The notes under the pieces are model-generated. The model searched no databases. It had not been told where the DNA came from and worked only from the letters and a program-made list of their open reading frames with translations. From positions 1 through 64,000 of the forward strand of contig PGZO01000009.1 in the NCBI GenBank assembly GCA_002841375.1: a stretch of DNA of 64,000 nt, written 5' to 3'. Below, one piece after another: positions 36,435 through 44,594 of this stretch. Both the position numbers and the translations under genes were made by a program. This stretch comes from Firmicutes bacterium HGW-Firmicutes-7 (GTDB lineage: Bacteria; Bacillota; Clostridia; Lachnospirales; Vallitaleaceae). Each line of letters opens with the position of its first letter. Within the stretch, counting starts at the first letter, position 1.

Positions 36435-37400
36435 ATGAAAAATATAGCAAAAAGAGGTTTATTGTTTATTTTGGTATTAGTGCTCGTCTTGGTTACTGGG
36501 TGTGGTGGGAAAGCTACAAAGGAAGGAATTGTTCAGAACGATAAAATTACCGTATATACTAGTTTCTATGCGATGTATGATTTTGCGAATAAAATTGGGG
36601 GAGATAAAATTAACTTAATTAATCTTGTTCCTTCTGGAACTGAACCCCATGATTGGGAGCCAACGCCTAACGATATTGTTAAACTTGAAAAGGCAGATGT
36701 ATTCATATATAATGGAGTTGGAATGGAGCATTGGGTTGAAAAAGTATTAGAGTCAATTGATAATGAACAATTAATTGCAGTTGAGACAACTAGAGGATTA
36801 AAACTTCTTGAGGGTGGGGATGTACATGAAGAGGAAGAAGACGATGAAGATGAAGAGGAAGAAGACCATGAAGATTTGAAATATGATCCCCATGTGTGGT
36901 TAAATCCTATGTTGGCAAAACAACAAATGGCAGCCATCAAGGAGGCGTTTATAGAAGCCGATCCTTCAAATAAAGAATTTTATGAAAATAACTATATCAA
37001 TTATGCATCAAAATTAGATGAACTTTTTGAAGAGTTTACTTCAACATTATCAAAGCTTGAGAATAAAGATATTATAGTAGCACATCAGGCCTATGGTTAT
37101 TTATGTGATGCCTTTGGATTAAATCAAGTTCCAATAGAAGGGCTTAATGCTGATGCAGAACCTTCACCCGCTAGGATGGTGGAGATTATAAAATTTGCAC
37201 AAGAAAATGACATTAAAGTAATATTCTTTGAAGAATTGGTGAGTCCTAAAGTAGCAGAAACCATAGCAAAAGAAATTGGCGCAGAAACAGCTGTTCTAAG
37301 TCCTATAGAGGGATTAATAGAAGAGGATATTCTAGCCGGAAAAGAATATTTCTCTGTAATGAGAGATAATCTTGAGGCTTTAAAACAAGCTTTGAAATAA
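36435..37400 (+). CDS. znuA: Zinc ABC transporter substrate-binding lipoprotein
   Basis: A 321-residue cluster A-I metal-binding protein. The lipobox VTGC puts the lipid-modified cysteine at residue 23. Metal ligands expected for the family are His72 (GTEPHDW), His153 (YDPHVWLNP) and His217 (AHQAYGYL). A loop between them (about 130-148) is strongly acidic (EEEEDDEDEEEEDHED) with only two His, unlike the His-rich loop of many ZnuA proteins. It probably feeds zinc to the ABC ATPase and permease at 26.4-28 kb, as no transporter is adjacent. Strong Zur-like operator and AGGAGG upstream. Confidence 0.92.
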   Translation: MKNIAKRGLLFILVLVLVLVTGCGGKATKEGIVQNDKITVYTSFYAMYDFANKIGGDKINLINLVPSGTEPHDWEPTPNDIVKLEKADVFIYNGVGMEHWVEKVLESIDNEQLIAVETTRGLKLLEGGDVHEEEEDDEDEEEEDHEDLKYDPHVWLNPMLAKQQMAAIKEAFIEADPSNKEFYENNYINYASKLDELFEEFTSTLSKLENKDIIVAHQAYGYLCDAFGLNQVPIEGLNADAEPSPARMVEIIKFAQENDIKVIFFEELVSPKVAETIAKEIGAETAVLSPIEGLIEEDILAGKEYFSVMRDNLEALKQALK

Positions 37401-37429
37401 TGTAATAATACAAGTTGTAGGTGATTAAT

Positions 37430-37852
37430 ATGAAAAATTCATGTAAAGAAATTTTAATGGATAAAGGCCTCAAGAATACGCGCCATAGGGAGCGTATTCT
37501 TGAGGTATTCAAAAAATCCGACAGGCCTTTAACTGCGGAAGAAATTTTTTTGATTTTAAAGAGTAACTCCGAAAATAGTTGTTTATCTACCGTGTATAGG
37601 ACTGTTGAAGTTTTTGAAGCAAAAGGACTAGTACTTAAGTCCAATAGTATTGATGACGGGAAAGCACGATTTGAATTCAATACGAAGGAACATAAGCATC
37701 ATGTGATTTGTACGCGTTGTCATCAAATTATTTTCATTAATGAGTGTCCTTTTAGTGAGTTTGAAAAAAAACTAAAAGATAAAATTGATTTTGATATTAC
37801 CGGTCATAAGTTTGAAATCTATGGGTATTGTAAAGAATGCCAAGATCAGTAG
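37430..37852 (+). CDS. Fur-family metalloregulator, probably Zur
   Basis: A 140-residue Fur-family repressor: N-terminal winged helix (KNTRHRERILEVFKKSDRPLTAEEIF, then CLSTVYRTVEVFEAKGLV), and a C-terminal domain with HKHHVICTRCHQ and GYCKECQ, giving the two C-x2-C pairs of the structural zinc site. Position after znuA and the dyad at the znuA promoter suggest it senses zinc; PerR or Fur function cannot be excluded by sequence. The start is ATG 37430 (AGGTGA upstream); a GTG at 37421 is less likely. A 14-bp perfect hairpin lies inside its coding sequence (37468-37505). Confidence 0.85.
   Translation: MKNSCKEILMDKGLKNTRHRERILEVFKKSDRPLTAEEIFLILKSNSENSCLSTVYRTVEVFEAKGLVLKSNSIDDGKARFEFNTKEHKHHVICTRCHQIIFINECPFSEFEKKLKDKIDFDITGHKFEIYGYCKECQDQ
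37468..37505 (+). repeat. Perfect inverted repeat inside the Fur-family gene
   Basis: CCTCAAGAATACGC (37468-37481) and GCGTATTCTTGAGG (37492-37505) are exact reverse complements with a ten-base loop. It encodes part of the DNA-binding domain and has no U-run. Confidence 0.85.
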
Positions 37853-37890
37853 AGAGTATGTAGAAACGAGAAGGGATTAAAAATGAAATA

Positions 37891-38874
37891 ATGACTAATT
37901 TGACACAAAAACTAGATGGATTTACAATTATTTTTACAAGTATCATTCTTGAAGCCATACCATTTGTTCTTATTGGAGCTATAGTTTCTTCATTTATTCA
38001 ACTATTTGTTTCAGAAAAAACGATTCAAAGCTTATTACCGAAAAATAAATACGTTGCCATAATAGGAGCTTCGTTTATGGGCATTATCTTTCCTGTTTGT
38101 GAATGCGCAATTATTCCAATCATGAGAAGACTTGTAAAGAAAGGTGTACCATTGGATGTGGCTATTACGTTTATGCTTTCGGTTCCAATACTTAACCCTA
38201 TTGTTTTGTTATCGACATATTATGCATTCACAGGCCAACCAAGTATGGTGTTATATAGAGGTATTTTAGGTGCATTTGGTGCAATTATTATAGGATTGAT
38301 TGTTGGAAGATTGAACCATAGGAATGTCCTTAAGATTAGTGCAACAAATTTTGAACCTAGTTGTTGTACCAATCATAATCATGAAGAACATCTTGATCAA
38401 GAAGAGCATCATCATGAATGTACGCAAGATACTGTACATATTAGAATTGGCGTAAATCAAACAAAGCGAAAAATACTTAGTAGTATCATTGATCATACTA
38501 GCCATGAATTTTTTGAAGTAGGTCGTTTTTTAATTATTGGTGCATTTTTGTCAGCTTTAATGCAAACATTATTACCTAGAACTACGCTTATGGCAATAGG
38601 AAAAGGACCAATAAATTCTATTATTGTACTTATGTTATTGGCGTTTGTATTATCGATATGTTCAGAGGCAGATGCTTTTATAGCAAGAACTTTTGTCGGA
38701 CAGTTTACACAAGGTTCAATTGTTGCTTTTTTAATATTTGGGCCAATGTTAGATATTAAAAATATGATTATGTTAAGTGCAACGTTTAAAGCAAAATTTC
38801 TACTCAAATTGGTAACAGTGATTACCATAGTATGCTTCTTATTGGCCTTAATGGTAAATATTATTATAGGATAG
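37891..38874 (+). CDS. YraQ/UPF0718-type permease with His-rich loop
   Basis: A 327-residue membrane protein of the DUF318 permease family with about eight segments in two homologous halves. Each half has a diagnostic motif: FPVCECAIIPIMRR and ICSEADAFIART. The cytoplasmic loop between halves (about 155-185) is rich in His and Cys (CCTNHNHEEH, HHHEC), suited to binding zinc. It lies 38 bases after the Fur-family gene and ten bases before a TIGR03943 gene. Such pairs (YcgR/YcgQ type) recur in zinc-starvation regulons, so a role in zinc handling is inferred. The ribosome site is weak. Confidence 0.8.
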   Translation: MTNLTQKLDGFTIIFTSIILEAIPFVLIGAIVSSFIQLFVSEKTIQSLLPKNKYVAIIGASFMGIIFPVCECAIIPIMRRLVKKGVPLDVAITFMLSVPILNPIVLLSTYYAFTGQPSMVLYRGILGAFGAIIIGLIVGRLNHRNVLKISATNFEPSCCTNHNHEEHLDQEEHHHECTQDTVHIRIGVNQTKRKILSSIIDHTSHEFFEVGRFLIIGAFLSALMQTLLPRTTLMAIGKGPINSIIVLMLLAFVLSICSEADAFIARTFVGQFTQGSIVAFLIFGPMLDIKNMIMLSATFKAKFLLKLVTVITIVCFLLALMVNIIIG

Positions 38875-38883
38875 GAGTAAAGT

Positions 38884-39657
38884 ATGAAAAAAGTCAATAT
38901 TAATGCATGGATGTGGTTCTTTGTTCTAATTGTGTATTGTGTATTTATGATTCACTTGATTGTAAGTAATAGGATTCTATTATTTATTCACCCTAAAATG
39001 ATTAAATACATTGCTTTTACTATAATTGTATTTATTATTTTGATATCTCGTCAAATAATACAGCTCAATAACATTAAAAACAGCTCAAATAAGCTAGATT
39101 TAAGTTTTTTGATTTTCATGTTGCCTGTTATATTAACGGTTATAGTAAATCCAAATCAGTTAAATGCTAAAACAGCTGTTAATAAAGGGATTAATATTCC
39201 GAGTGTTAGTCAACAACTTGAGGTTCCAGATGAAACGGAAAAATCAGAAGAATTAGTTCAACCTATTCAGGTAGAAGTGGGGTATAACACTCAAGAGGGG
39301 AAGGATTTTTTAGATGTAATCGAGGGAATATCTAACGACTTTGAAAATGTATTAGGTACGAAAGTAGAAATATCAGGATTTATATTTTTACAGGAAGATT
39401 TTAATGAAGGACAATTTGTAATTTCGAGGTATATGATGAACTGCTGTGCGGCAGATGTACAGCTTATCGGTGTACTATGTAAATATTCAGATGACTATCC
39501 CTTAGTAGCGAATGAATGGATAAAAATATCCGGCATTGTGGATCAGATTATGTATAAGGGGAGTTCTGATGAAGAAGAAATCGAAATGGCACAAATTATA
39601 GTGAGTGAGGTTGAAGGAATCATAATCCCAGATGATCAATATGTTTATCCTTATTAA
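38884..39657 (+). CDS. TIGR03943-family membrane protein
   Basis: A 257-residue protein with three N-terminal hydrophobic segments (about 8-27, 34-57, 71-88) and a long soluble domain. The motif NCCAADVQLIGVL near 180 is the signature of the TIGR03943/DUF1980 family, which always accompanies a YraQ-type permease. The conserved cysteine pair may bind metal. It is last in the zinc operon. Function unknown beyond the association. Confidence 0.85.
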   Translation: MKKVNINAWMWFFVLIVYCVFMIHLIVSNRILLFIHPKMIKYIAFTIIVFIILISRQIIQLNNIKNSSNKLDLSFLIFMLPVILTVIVNPNQLNAKTAVNKGINIPSVSQQLEVPDETEKSEELVQPIQVEVGYNTQEGKDFLDVIEGISNDFENVLGTKVEISGFIFLQEDFNEGQFVISRYMMNCCAADVQLIGVLCKYSDDYPLVANEWIKISGIVDQIMYKGSSDEEEIEMAQIIVSEVEGIIIPDDQYVYPY

Positions 39658-39677
39658 TATTAATTTATTTACATGTA

Positions 39678-39740
39678 TGAAATAGCCATGTCATTGTATA
39701 TTCTCAAAATAGAGAACATACAAAGTTATGGCTATTTTAT
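39678..39740. terminator. Bidirectional terminator
   Basis: AAATAGCCAT and ATGGCTATTT arms enclose a further imperfect dyad; the element separates the convergent zinc operon and cooS. Confidence 0.75.
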
Positions 39741-39753
39741 GTTAATGCTATGC

Positions 39754-41886
39754 TTATTTAAGACCTAATTCTTTTCGTTTTTTCTCAATATGATCCACAT
39801 AAATTTGGATTGTTTTTTCTGCATCCATTTCTACAACCACTTTTCCAAGTCCTAAGGATTCGGTTGTCTCAGTAAGTGTCTTTACTACTACATCACTACC
39901 AGTTATGGAGGGTACCGGTGCAATGTGCACAAGCCAACCTAAAGCGATTGCGGTACAAGCATCAGCAACTGCTTTTTGTTCTAAATATTCAGGGGCACCA
40001 ATTACAATTGGTAACATATTGGTATCTACTTTGAGGGCATCAGCGAGTTCTTTAGCGGTATGGGTCATTTTACCAATATCTACGCAAGCGCCATATGAAA
40101 GGACTGGTGGTATTCCTAGTTGTTTGCATACAGCTTTTAAACCATCACCACATTCTTCTGCGGCTTCTGGTTGAGTAAGTCCGGTATATTCCATCACTGA
40201 AGAAGTACAACCGCCAGATAGTACGAGAATATTGTTTTTGATTAAACCTTGTGTTATTTTAAAAACATTACTGCCGCCTTGCCCATAGCGAGCAGTAGTA
40301 CAACCAACAATCGTTGCAATGCCACGAATATTGCCATTTGCAATTTGTTCAATAAGTGGATCAAAGGTACCATCTAATGCTTTTTTGATGGATTCGGTGC
40401 TAAATCCAATGGTACAATTTGAAATATGAGGAGGAATATAGGTTTTCCTATTTTCGCTTTTTCTTTGTTTAAAAGCATCTAAGGCCATATTTAATGCTTT
40501 TTCTGCTTGTTCTTTCATTTTTTCAGGGATAAAATCTAAAGTTTCAGTGCCTTGTAACTTAATGATGGGGTGCGTGCTTAAAAGTTTGGTGCCAAAGCGT
40601 TTAGCGTATAAGGGCATCGTTGGTACAGTACAGTTATAATCAAACATAAATAAATCTATAACACCTGTGGCTAATACATACTCCTGTGACAACCATTCAC
40701 CTTCTTGCCCTGCATATGCTTTCTGGTGATGCATACCCTCATAATTAATCAATTGCTGTCCTTCACATACATGACCTAATATTTGAATACCATCTGCACC
40801 TAGAGCTTGTGCTTTTTGCTGCCATTCGTCTGTTGAGGCTAAGTCTATGGCTACATGAGCTAATAGTGGCATGTGCCCATTTGTAATGATATTGACCATG
40901 TTGTTTTTCAATAAACCCATATTTTGTTGTTTATTAGCAATTTCCTGTGTACCCATAAGGATTTCTTGAATTAGGTCAAGTAATAATAATCCTTGGTATT
41001 CATTAGCAACACCTAAGCGTACACTATTGAGAAGAAAATCTACGGGATCAGAGGAGAAATTGGTCATACATCTTGTTTGAGCATAAGCAATTTCACTATA
41101 GCCACCTCCTGGAAAAAGACCAAGCTTATTCCATAGTTCTTTACGCTGAGTTGGAGCAAAGGCTTCAACCGCTTTTGAAGGAATATGGTATGGTGCGTGA
41201 ATATCATTGATTACCCAATCCGCAAACTGAATGGCAAGGGCTTCAATAGGTTGATTGGCATCAAGCCCTGCCATATCTGCATATTTCTTTAGTTTTTCAG
41301 CATCACGTATTTTCAAACCACTTTCAGGGTGCTCACCTGCAGCTTTTAGCGTTCTAGCAGCTTGATGACAATGAAAGATATTAGCGGCAGTTCCAATTGT
41401 AACGTGCCGATACATGAAGTTTCTTGCTACCATAGTATGAGCATCAACACCACAGGTTCCACGTGGTGCTTTTTCATTTATACGACAAGGGCCGTTAGCA
41501 CATAATTGACAGGATAGACCTTCGATGCAAAATTGACATTGTAAAGGTTGCTGCTCACTAAAACGGTCAAAAACATTCGTCAAGCCTGATTCGTGAACGA
41601 CTTGATACATTTCCCGCATAGCAGGATCAATAATTACATTAAGCGGATAGCCTCGCTTTGACTGATCATGTTTTTTTATATGTTTTCTTTGCCATTTATG
41701 CACTTCTTTCATATCAGGCATTTTTTCTATATGTTCATAATCAATAGGATTGCGATTATGAAGATCTTGATGGGAATTTGGGTCATTTGAATCTTCAGCC
41801 GTAAGTTTAGAACCAAAAGTAGCCTTGCTACCACTCATACGCTCAGCACTTTTTTCAAAGGATTTTTTTATTTCTTTATCAGACAT
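39754..41886 (-). CDS. cooS: Ni-Fe carbon monoxide dehydrogenase catalytic subunit
   Basis: A 710-residue CO dehydrogenase interconverting CO and CO2. C-cluster ligands are recognisable: His in NGHMP, Cys in GHVCEG, FDYNC, IVGCTTAR, SGGCTSSV and YGACVD, with the lysine in EQKAVA. The B-cluster cysteines are 126, 129, 134 and 145. The D-cluster region reads C117-x2-C120, and the residue before Cys126 is Ser, so the usual C-x7-C spacing is absent. About 80 extra residues precede the cluster region compared with typical enzymes. It stands alone, with no cooF, acsB or hydrogenase genes nearby. Nbp35 and MinD-type ATPases lie across a divergent region. Confidence 0.95.
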   Translation of the reverse strand: MSDKEIKKSFEKSAERMSGSKATFGSKLTAEDSNDPNSHQDLHNRNPIDYEHIEKMPDMKEVHKWQRKHIKKHDQSKRGYPLNVIIDPAMREMYQVVHESGLTNVFDRFSEQQPLQCQFCIEGLSCQLCANGPCRINEKAPRGTCGVDAHTMVARNFMYRHVTIGTAANIFHCHQAARTLKAAGEHPESGLKIRDAEKLKKYADMAGLDANQPIEALAIQFADWVINDIHAPYHIPSKAVEAFAPTQRKELWNKLGLFPGGGYSEIAYAQTRCMTNFSSDPVDFLLNSVRLGVANEYQGLLLLDLIQEILMGTQEIANKQQNMGLLKNNMVNIITNGHMPLLAHVAIDLASTDEWQQKAQALGADGIQILGHVCEGQQLINYEGMHHQKAYAGQEGEWLSQEYVLATGVIDLFMFDYNCTVPTMPLYAKRFGTKLLSTHPIIKLQGTETLDFIPEKMKEQAEKALNMALDAFKQRKSENRKTYIPPHISNCTIGFSTESIKKALDGTFDPLIEQIANGNIRGIATIVGCTTARYGQGGSNVFKITQGLIKNNILVLSGGCTSSVMEYTGLTQPEAAEECGDGLKAVCKQLGIPPVLSYGACVDIGKMTHTAKELADALKVDTNMLPIVIGAPEYLEQKAVADACTAIALGWLVHIAPVPSITGSDVVVKTLTETTESLGLGKVVVEMDAEKTIQIYVDHIEKKRKELGLK

Positions 41887-41943
41887 AGATGCCTCCTATA
41901 ACTTTGTTTTTTTTAGAATTACCAATTTGTTGTAATAATATAC

Positions 41944-42051
41944 AGTGTCAAAAGTACTTAGTTGTTCTTTCCTATACAGCATATAGCATATGGATGCTTT
42001 AACCATCTACTATATGCTGTATAGGAATTAGAACAACTTACTTTTGACACT
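41944..42051. repeat. 108-bp imperfect inverted repeat between cooS and mrp
   Basis: The left arm (41944-41985), starting AGTGTCAAAAGTA, and the right arm (42011-42051), ending TACTTTTGACACT, pair over about 42 positions with a few bulges around a 25-base loop. There is no transposase or clear target duplication. It lies between divergent genes. Confidence 0.8.
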
Positions 42052-42165
42052 ATAACTTGAAACCCAAGACAAAAATTTCATTTGGGTATTTGACAGTAAC
42101 TCAACTTAGGTATATTATTATAAAGAGCATATGCCATAAATTATTATAATTAAGGAGTATTTGAA

Positions 42166-42996
42166 ATGTCAGAATGTACAAGTTGTTCATCTAATGATAA
42201 CTGCACAAGGGATAAAGAAAAGTGCCAGGTTGTGAGTAACCCATTTAGTAAAATTAAAAGAGTAATAGGCATTATGAGTGGAAAAGGTGGTGTTGGTAAA
42301 TCAACAGTTGCAGTATCCATTTCAAAGCAATTAAAGAATATGGGGTATCAAGTAGGTATATTGGATGCAGATATCACTGGACCTAGCATTCCTAGATTAT
42401 TGGGACTGCAAAATGAAAGAGCAATAAATACAGAAGAGTATATCTTGCCAGTTGAATCTGTTGATGGGATTCGTGCAATGTCTTTGAATTTTTTAATTGA
42501 AGAGGAAAAAAGTCCAGTTATTTGGAGAGGGCCAGCAGTATCGAATGTTGTTAAACAGTTTTATACTGATGTTTTTTGGGGAGATTTAGATTTTCTTATT
42601 ATTGATATGCCACCAGGCACGTCGGATGTTGCTTTAACTGTTATGCAGTCAATACCACTCAATGGTGTAGTTATGGTAACGTTGCCCCAAGATATGGTTT
42701 CAATGATTGTAGCCAAAGCAGTGAATATGACGAAAACACTTTCTATACCAGTACTTGGCGTAATTGAGAACATGAGTTATATAACTTGTCCAGATTGTGG
42801 AAAACACATTGAGTTGTTTGGTGAGGGAAATAGTGATGAATTGCTTTATGGTTTGCAGCTGGAGCTTTTAGGAGAACTTCCAATGACGAAGGAAGTAGCT
42901 AAGCTTTCATCTGAACGAGAGGCGAGTGATTCGGAAGTTATGAATACTTTATTTGCACCAATAGTTAAGAAAATTATTAGTGCAGTTAACTTATAG
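42166..42996 (+). CDS. Mrp/Nbp35-type iron-sulphur cluster carrier ATPase
   Basis: A 276-residue P-loop ATPase. The deviant Walker A SGKGGVGKS is at about 38-46; IWRGPAVSNVVKQF and MPPGTSDVALTV are typical of Mrp. Four N-terminal cysteines (4, 7, 13, 20) form an Nbp35-like cluster site, and the C-terminal CPDC is the second, bridging cluster site. It is thought to carry [4Fe-4S] clusters to target proteins. Opposite cooS, it may help mature the CO dehydrogenase or serve general Fe-S assembly. ATG follows AAGGAG. Confidence 0.9.
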   Translation: MSECTSCSSNDNCTRDKEKCQVVSNPFSKIKRVIGIMSGKGGVGKSTVAVSISKQLKNMGYQVGILDADITGPSIPRLLGLQNERAINTEEYILPVESVDGIRAMSLNFLIEEEKSPVIWRGPAVSNVVKQFYTDVFWGDLDFLIIDMPPGTSDVALTVMQSIPLNGVVMVTLPQDMVSMIVAKAVNMTKTLSIPVLGVIENMSYITCPDCGKHIELFGEGNSDELLYGLQLELLGELPMTKEVAKLSSEREASDSEVMNTLFAPIVKKIISAVNL

Positions 42997-43032
42997 GATT
43001 ATGTGAGAATACATAGATCTTACAACAGAGCT

Positions 43033-43064
43033 GGCTAAAGTGATTTCACTTTAGCCGTTTTTTT
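43033..43064 (+). terminator. Terminator after mrp
   Basis: GGCTAAAGTGA and TCACTTTAGCC arms, loop TT, followed by G and seven T. A type B repeat begins just after. Confidence 0.9.
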
Positions 43065-43069
43065 GTTTA

Positions 43070-43110
43070 CTAGGAAAGTTCTGCATAAGCAATTGGAAAA
43101 GCGGCAGATG
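43070..43110 (+). repeat. Interspersed repeat, type B copy 2
   Basis: TAGGAAAGTTCTGCATAAG and the following bases to GCGGCAGATG match 88-127, and again the copy lies right behind a terminator T-run. Confidence 0.6.
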
Positions 43111-43162
43111 TGTAACGAGGATTTTAACTCGGCGTAGCCGATTTTCTTGTTTATTCAATAGG

Positions 43163-43223
43163 GTTATTGACATATGACCAAAATAGAGTATAATAGGTAA
43201 TGTAATGGGTATATGTCAATAAC
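43163..43223 (+). promoter_or_regulatory. Promoter of the NifX-MinD cluster inside a 13-bp dyad
   Basis: TTGACA (43167-43172), 16-base spacer, TATAAT (43189-43194). GTTATTGACATAT (43163-43175) and ATATGTCAATAAC (43211-43223) are exact reverse complements flanking it; the left arm contains the -35 box. Looks like an operator pair; the regulator is unknown, with the nearby DUF134 protein a candidate. Confidence 0.75.
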
Positions 43224-43242
43224 AAACAAGGAGGTAATAAAT

Positions 43243-43335
43243 ATGCCAGGTAGAGATGGAACAGGTCCATTGGGACGTCGAGCATTAAGTGGAAGAGGAC
43301 TTGGAGTTTGCACTAGAACAAATATTGTTAGGTAA
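43243..43335 (+). CDS. 30-residue peptide, DUF5320-like
   Basis: A short gene with ATG 43243 behind AAGGAGG. The product begins MPGRDGTGPLGRRALSGRGLG and has one cysteine. This Gly/Arg-rich opening is the signature of small DUF5320 proteins that sit beside NifX-like and MinD-like genes in anaerobes. Only the head is present; family members often continue into a cysteine- or coiled-coil tail. The strong ribosome site and position after a clear promoter support translation. Function unknown. Confidence 0.75.
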   Translation: MPGRDGTGPLGRRALSGRGLGVCTRTNIVR

Positions 43336-43366
43336 AAAAAACGTGTAAAAATAAGGAGGATATCTA

Positions 43367-43735
43367 ATGAAAATTGCAATACCTGTAGATGATAAATCTG
43401 TGGAAACACATATTTGCCAATCTTTTGGACGTACACAATATTTTTTGATTTATGATACAGAAACAAAGGAAAAGATATTTCTAGATAATCGAGCGGCAGG
43501 AAGCCAAGGTGGTGCTGGCATTAAGGCAGCGCAGACGGTTGTAGACAACAATGTAAATGTTTTACTTACACCCCGATGTGGGGAGAATGCCGCAGGGGTT
43601 ATAAAAGCTGGAAATATAAAAATATATAAGACAATAAGTGAATCTATCCAAGATAATATTCAGGCTTATATTGATGGCAAGTTATCTTTGCTGGAGGATA
43701 TACATGCAGGGTTTCATAATCATGGAGGAGAATAG
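43367..43735 (+). CDS. NifX/NifB-type iron-molybdenum cofactor domain protein
   Basis: A 122-residue protein of the dinitrogenase iron-molybdenum cofactor family. It starts MKIAIPVDD, has FGRTQYFLIYD and later LTPRCGENAAGVIKAG. In nitrogen fixers this fold carries the cofactor; stand-alone forms occur in many anaerobes without nitrogenase and probably bind Fe-S or other metal clusters. It is followed at once by two ferredoxin-MinD ATPases. ATG follows AAGGAGGA. Confidence 0.88.
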   Translation: MKIAIPVDDKSVETHICQSFGRTQYFLIYDTETKEKIFLDNRAAGSQGGAGIKAAQTVVDNNVNVLLTPRCGENAAGVIKAGNIKIYKTISESIQDNIQAYIDGKLSLLEDIHAGFHNHGGE

Positions 43736-43736
43736 C

Positions 43737-44594
43737 TTGAAGATCGCTGTGCTAAGTGGCAAAGGTGGTACAGGCAAAACATTACTATCTGTAAATATGG
43801 CTGCCACAGCAAAAAAAGCTATATATATTGATTGTGATGTTGAAGAACCGAATGGTCATTTGTTTTTTAAACCTCAAAATATGATGTCAGAAGAGATATC
43901 TATTAAGATTCCTATCGCAGACGAAAAACTTTGCAGTGGCTGTCGTGTGTGTGTTGACTTTTGTAAATTTAATGCGTTAGCGTATATTAACAATAAATTG
44001 ATTGTCTTTGATGAAGTTTGCCATTCCTGTGGGGGATGTGTACTGTTATGTCCTAATAGAGCCTTGTCAGAAGAAGAAAAAATAATTGGTAAAGTACAAA
44101 AAGGTGTTTCTGAGAGTGTTACTGTAATTACAGGGATATTAAATACAGGTGAAGCTTCGGGTGTTCCAATCATTAAGAAACTTTTGAAGGATCTTGAAGG
44201 GGAAAAAGAAATTGTCTTCATCGATTGTCCTCCTGGAAGTGCCTGTATTGTTATGGAAAGTATAAAGGATGCAGATTATTGTGTACTGGTGGCTGAGCCA
44301 ACTTTATTTGGTGTGCATAATCTTAATATGGTTCTTGAATTAGTAACATTATTTAAAAAACCATATGGCGTGGTGCTAAACAAGTGCTTAGAGAGTGAAA
44401 ATCCCGCAGAAAAATTCTGTATCGAAAAAGAACTTATAATCTTAGGGAAGATTCCATTTGATCTTGAACTTGGTACATTGAATTCTAACGCTTTGATTTC
44501 AGCAAGAGAAAATAAGAAGTATTATGAAGTGTTTTCATCATTGCTTCAACTTGTGATGAAGGAGGTTGAGCATGAAACAGCTATTAATTCTTAG
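43737..44594 (+). CDS. MinD-type ATPase with inserted 2[4Fe-4S] ferredoxin, copy 1
   Basis: A 285-residue ParA/MinD ATPase. The deviant Walker A SGKGGTGKT is at 7-15 and CPPGSACIV is the Walker B region. An eight-cysteine ferredoxin is inserted after beta-strand 2: Cys66, 69, 72, 76 and Cys95, 98, 101, 105, each C-x2-C-x2-C-x3-C. The likely start is TTG 43737, six bases after GGAGGAG and one base after the NifX stop; an upstream ATG at 43638 would overlap NifX by 98 bases. It probably inserts or moves clusters in an ATP-dependent way; its target is unknown. The gene overlaps the next by 23 bases. Confidence 0.85.
   Translation: MKIAVLSGKGGTGKTLLSVNMAATAKKAIYIDCDVEEPNGHLFFKPQNMMSEEISIKIPIADEKLCSGCRVCVDFCKFNALAYINNKLIVFDEVCHSCGGCVLLCPNRALSEEEKIIGKVQKGVSESVTVITGILNTGEASGVPIIKKLLKDLEGEKEIVFIDCPPGSACIVMESIKDADYCVLVAEPTLFGVHNLNMVLELVTLFKKPYGVVLNKCLESENPAEKFCIEKELIILGKIPFDLELGTLNSNALISARENKKYYEVFSSLLQLVMKEVEHETAINS

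Noticed and set aside
36566-36940. Minus-strand open frame of 124 codons with a serine run
   Set aside because: It is the antisense of the acidic loop of znuA; no ribosome site.
43164-43466. Minus-strand frame of 100 codons over the NifX promoter region
   Set aside because: It overlaps the promoter dyad and the peptide gene, lacks a ribosome site and a recognisable product.
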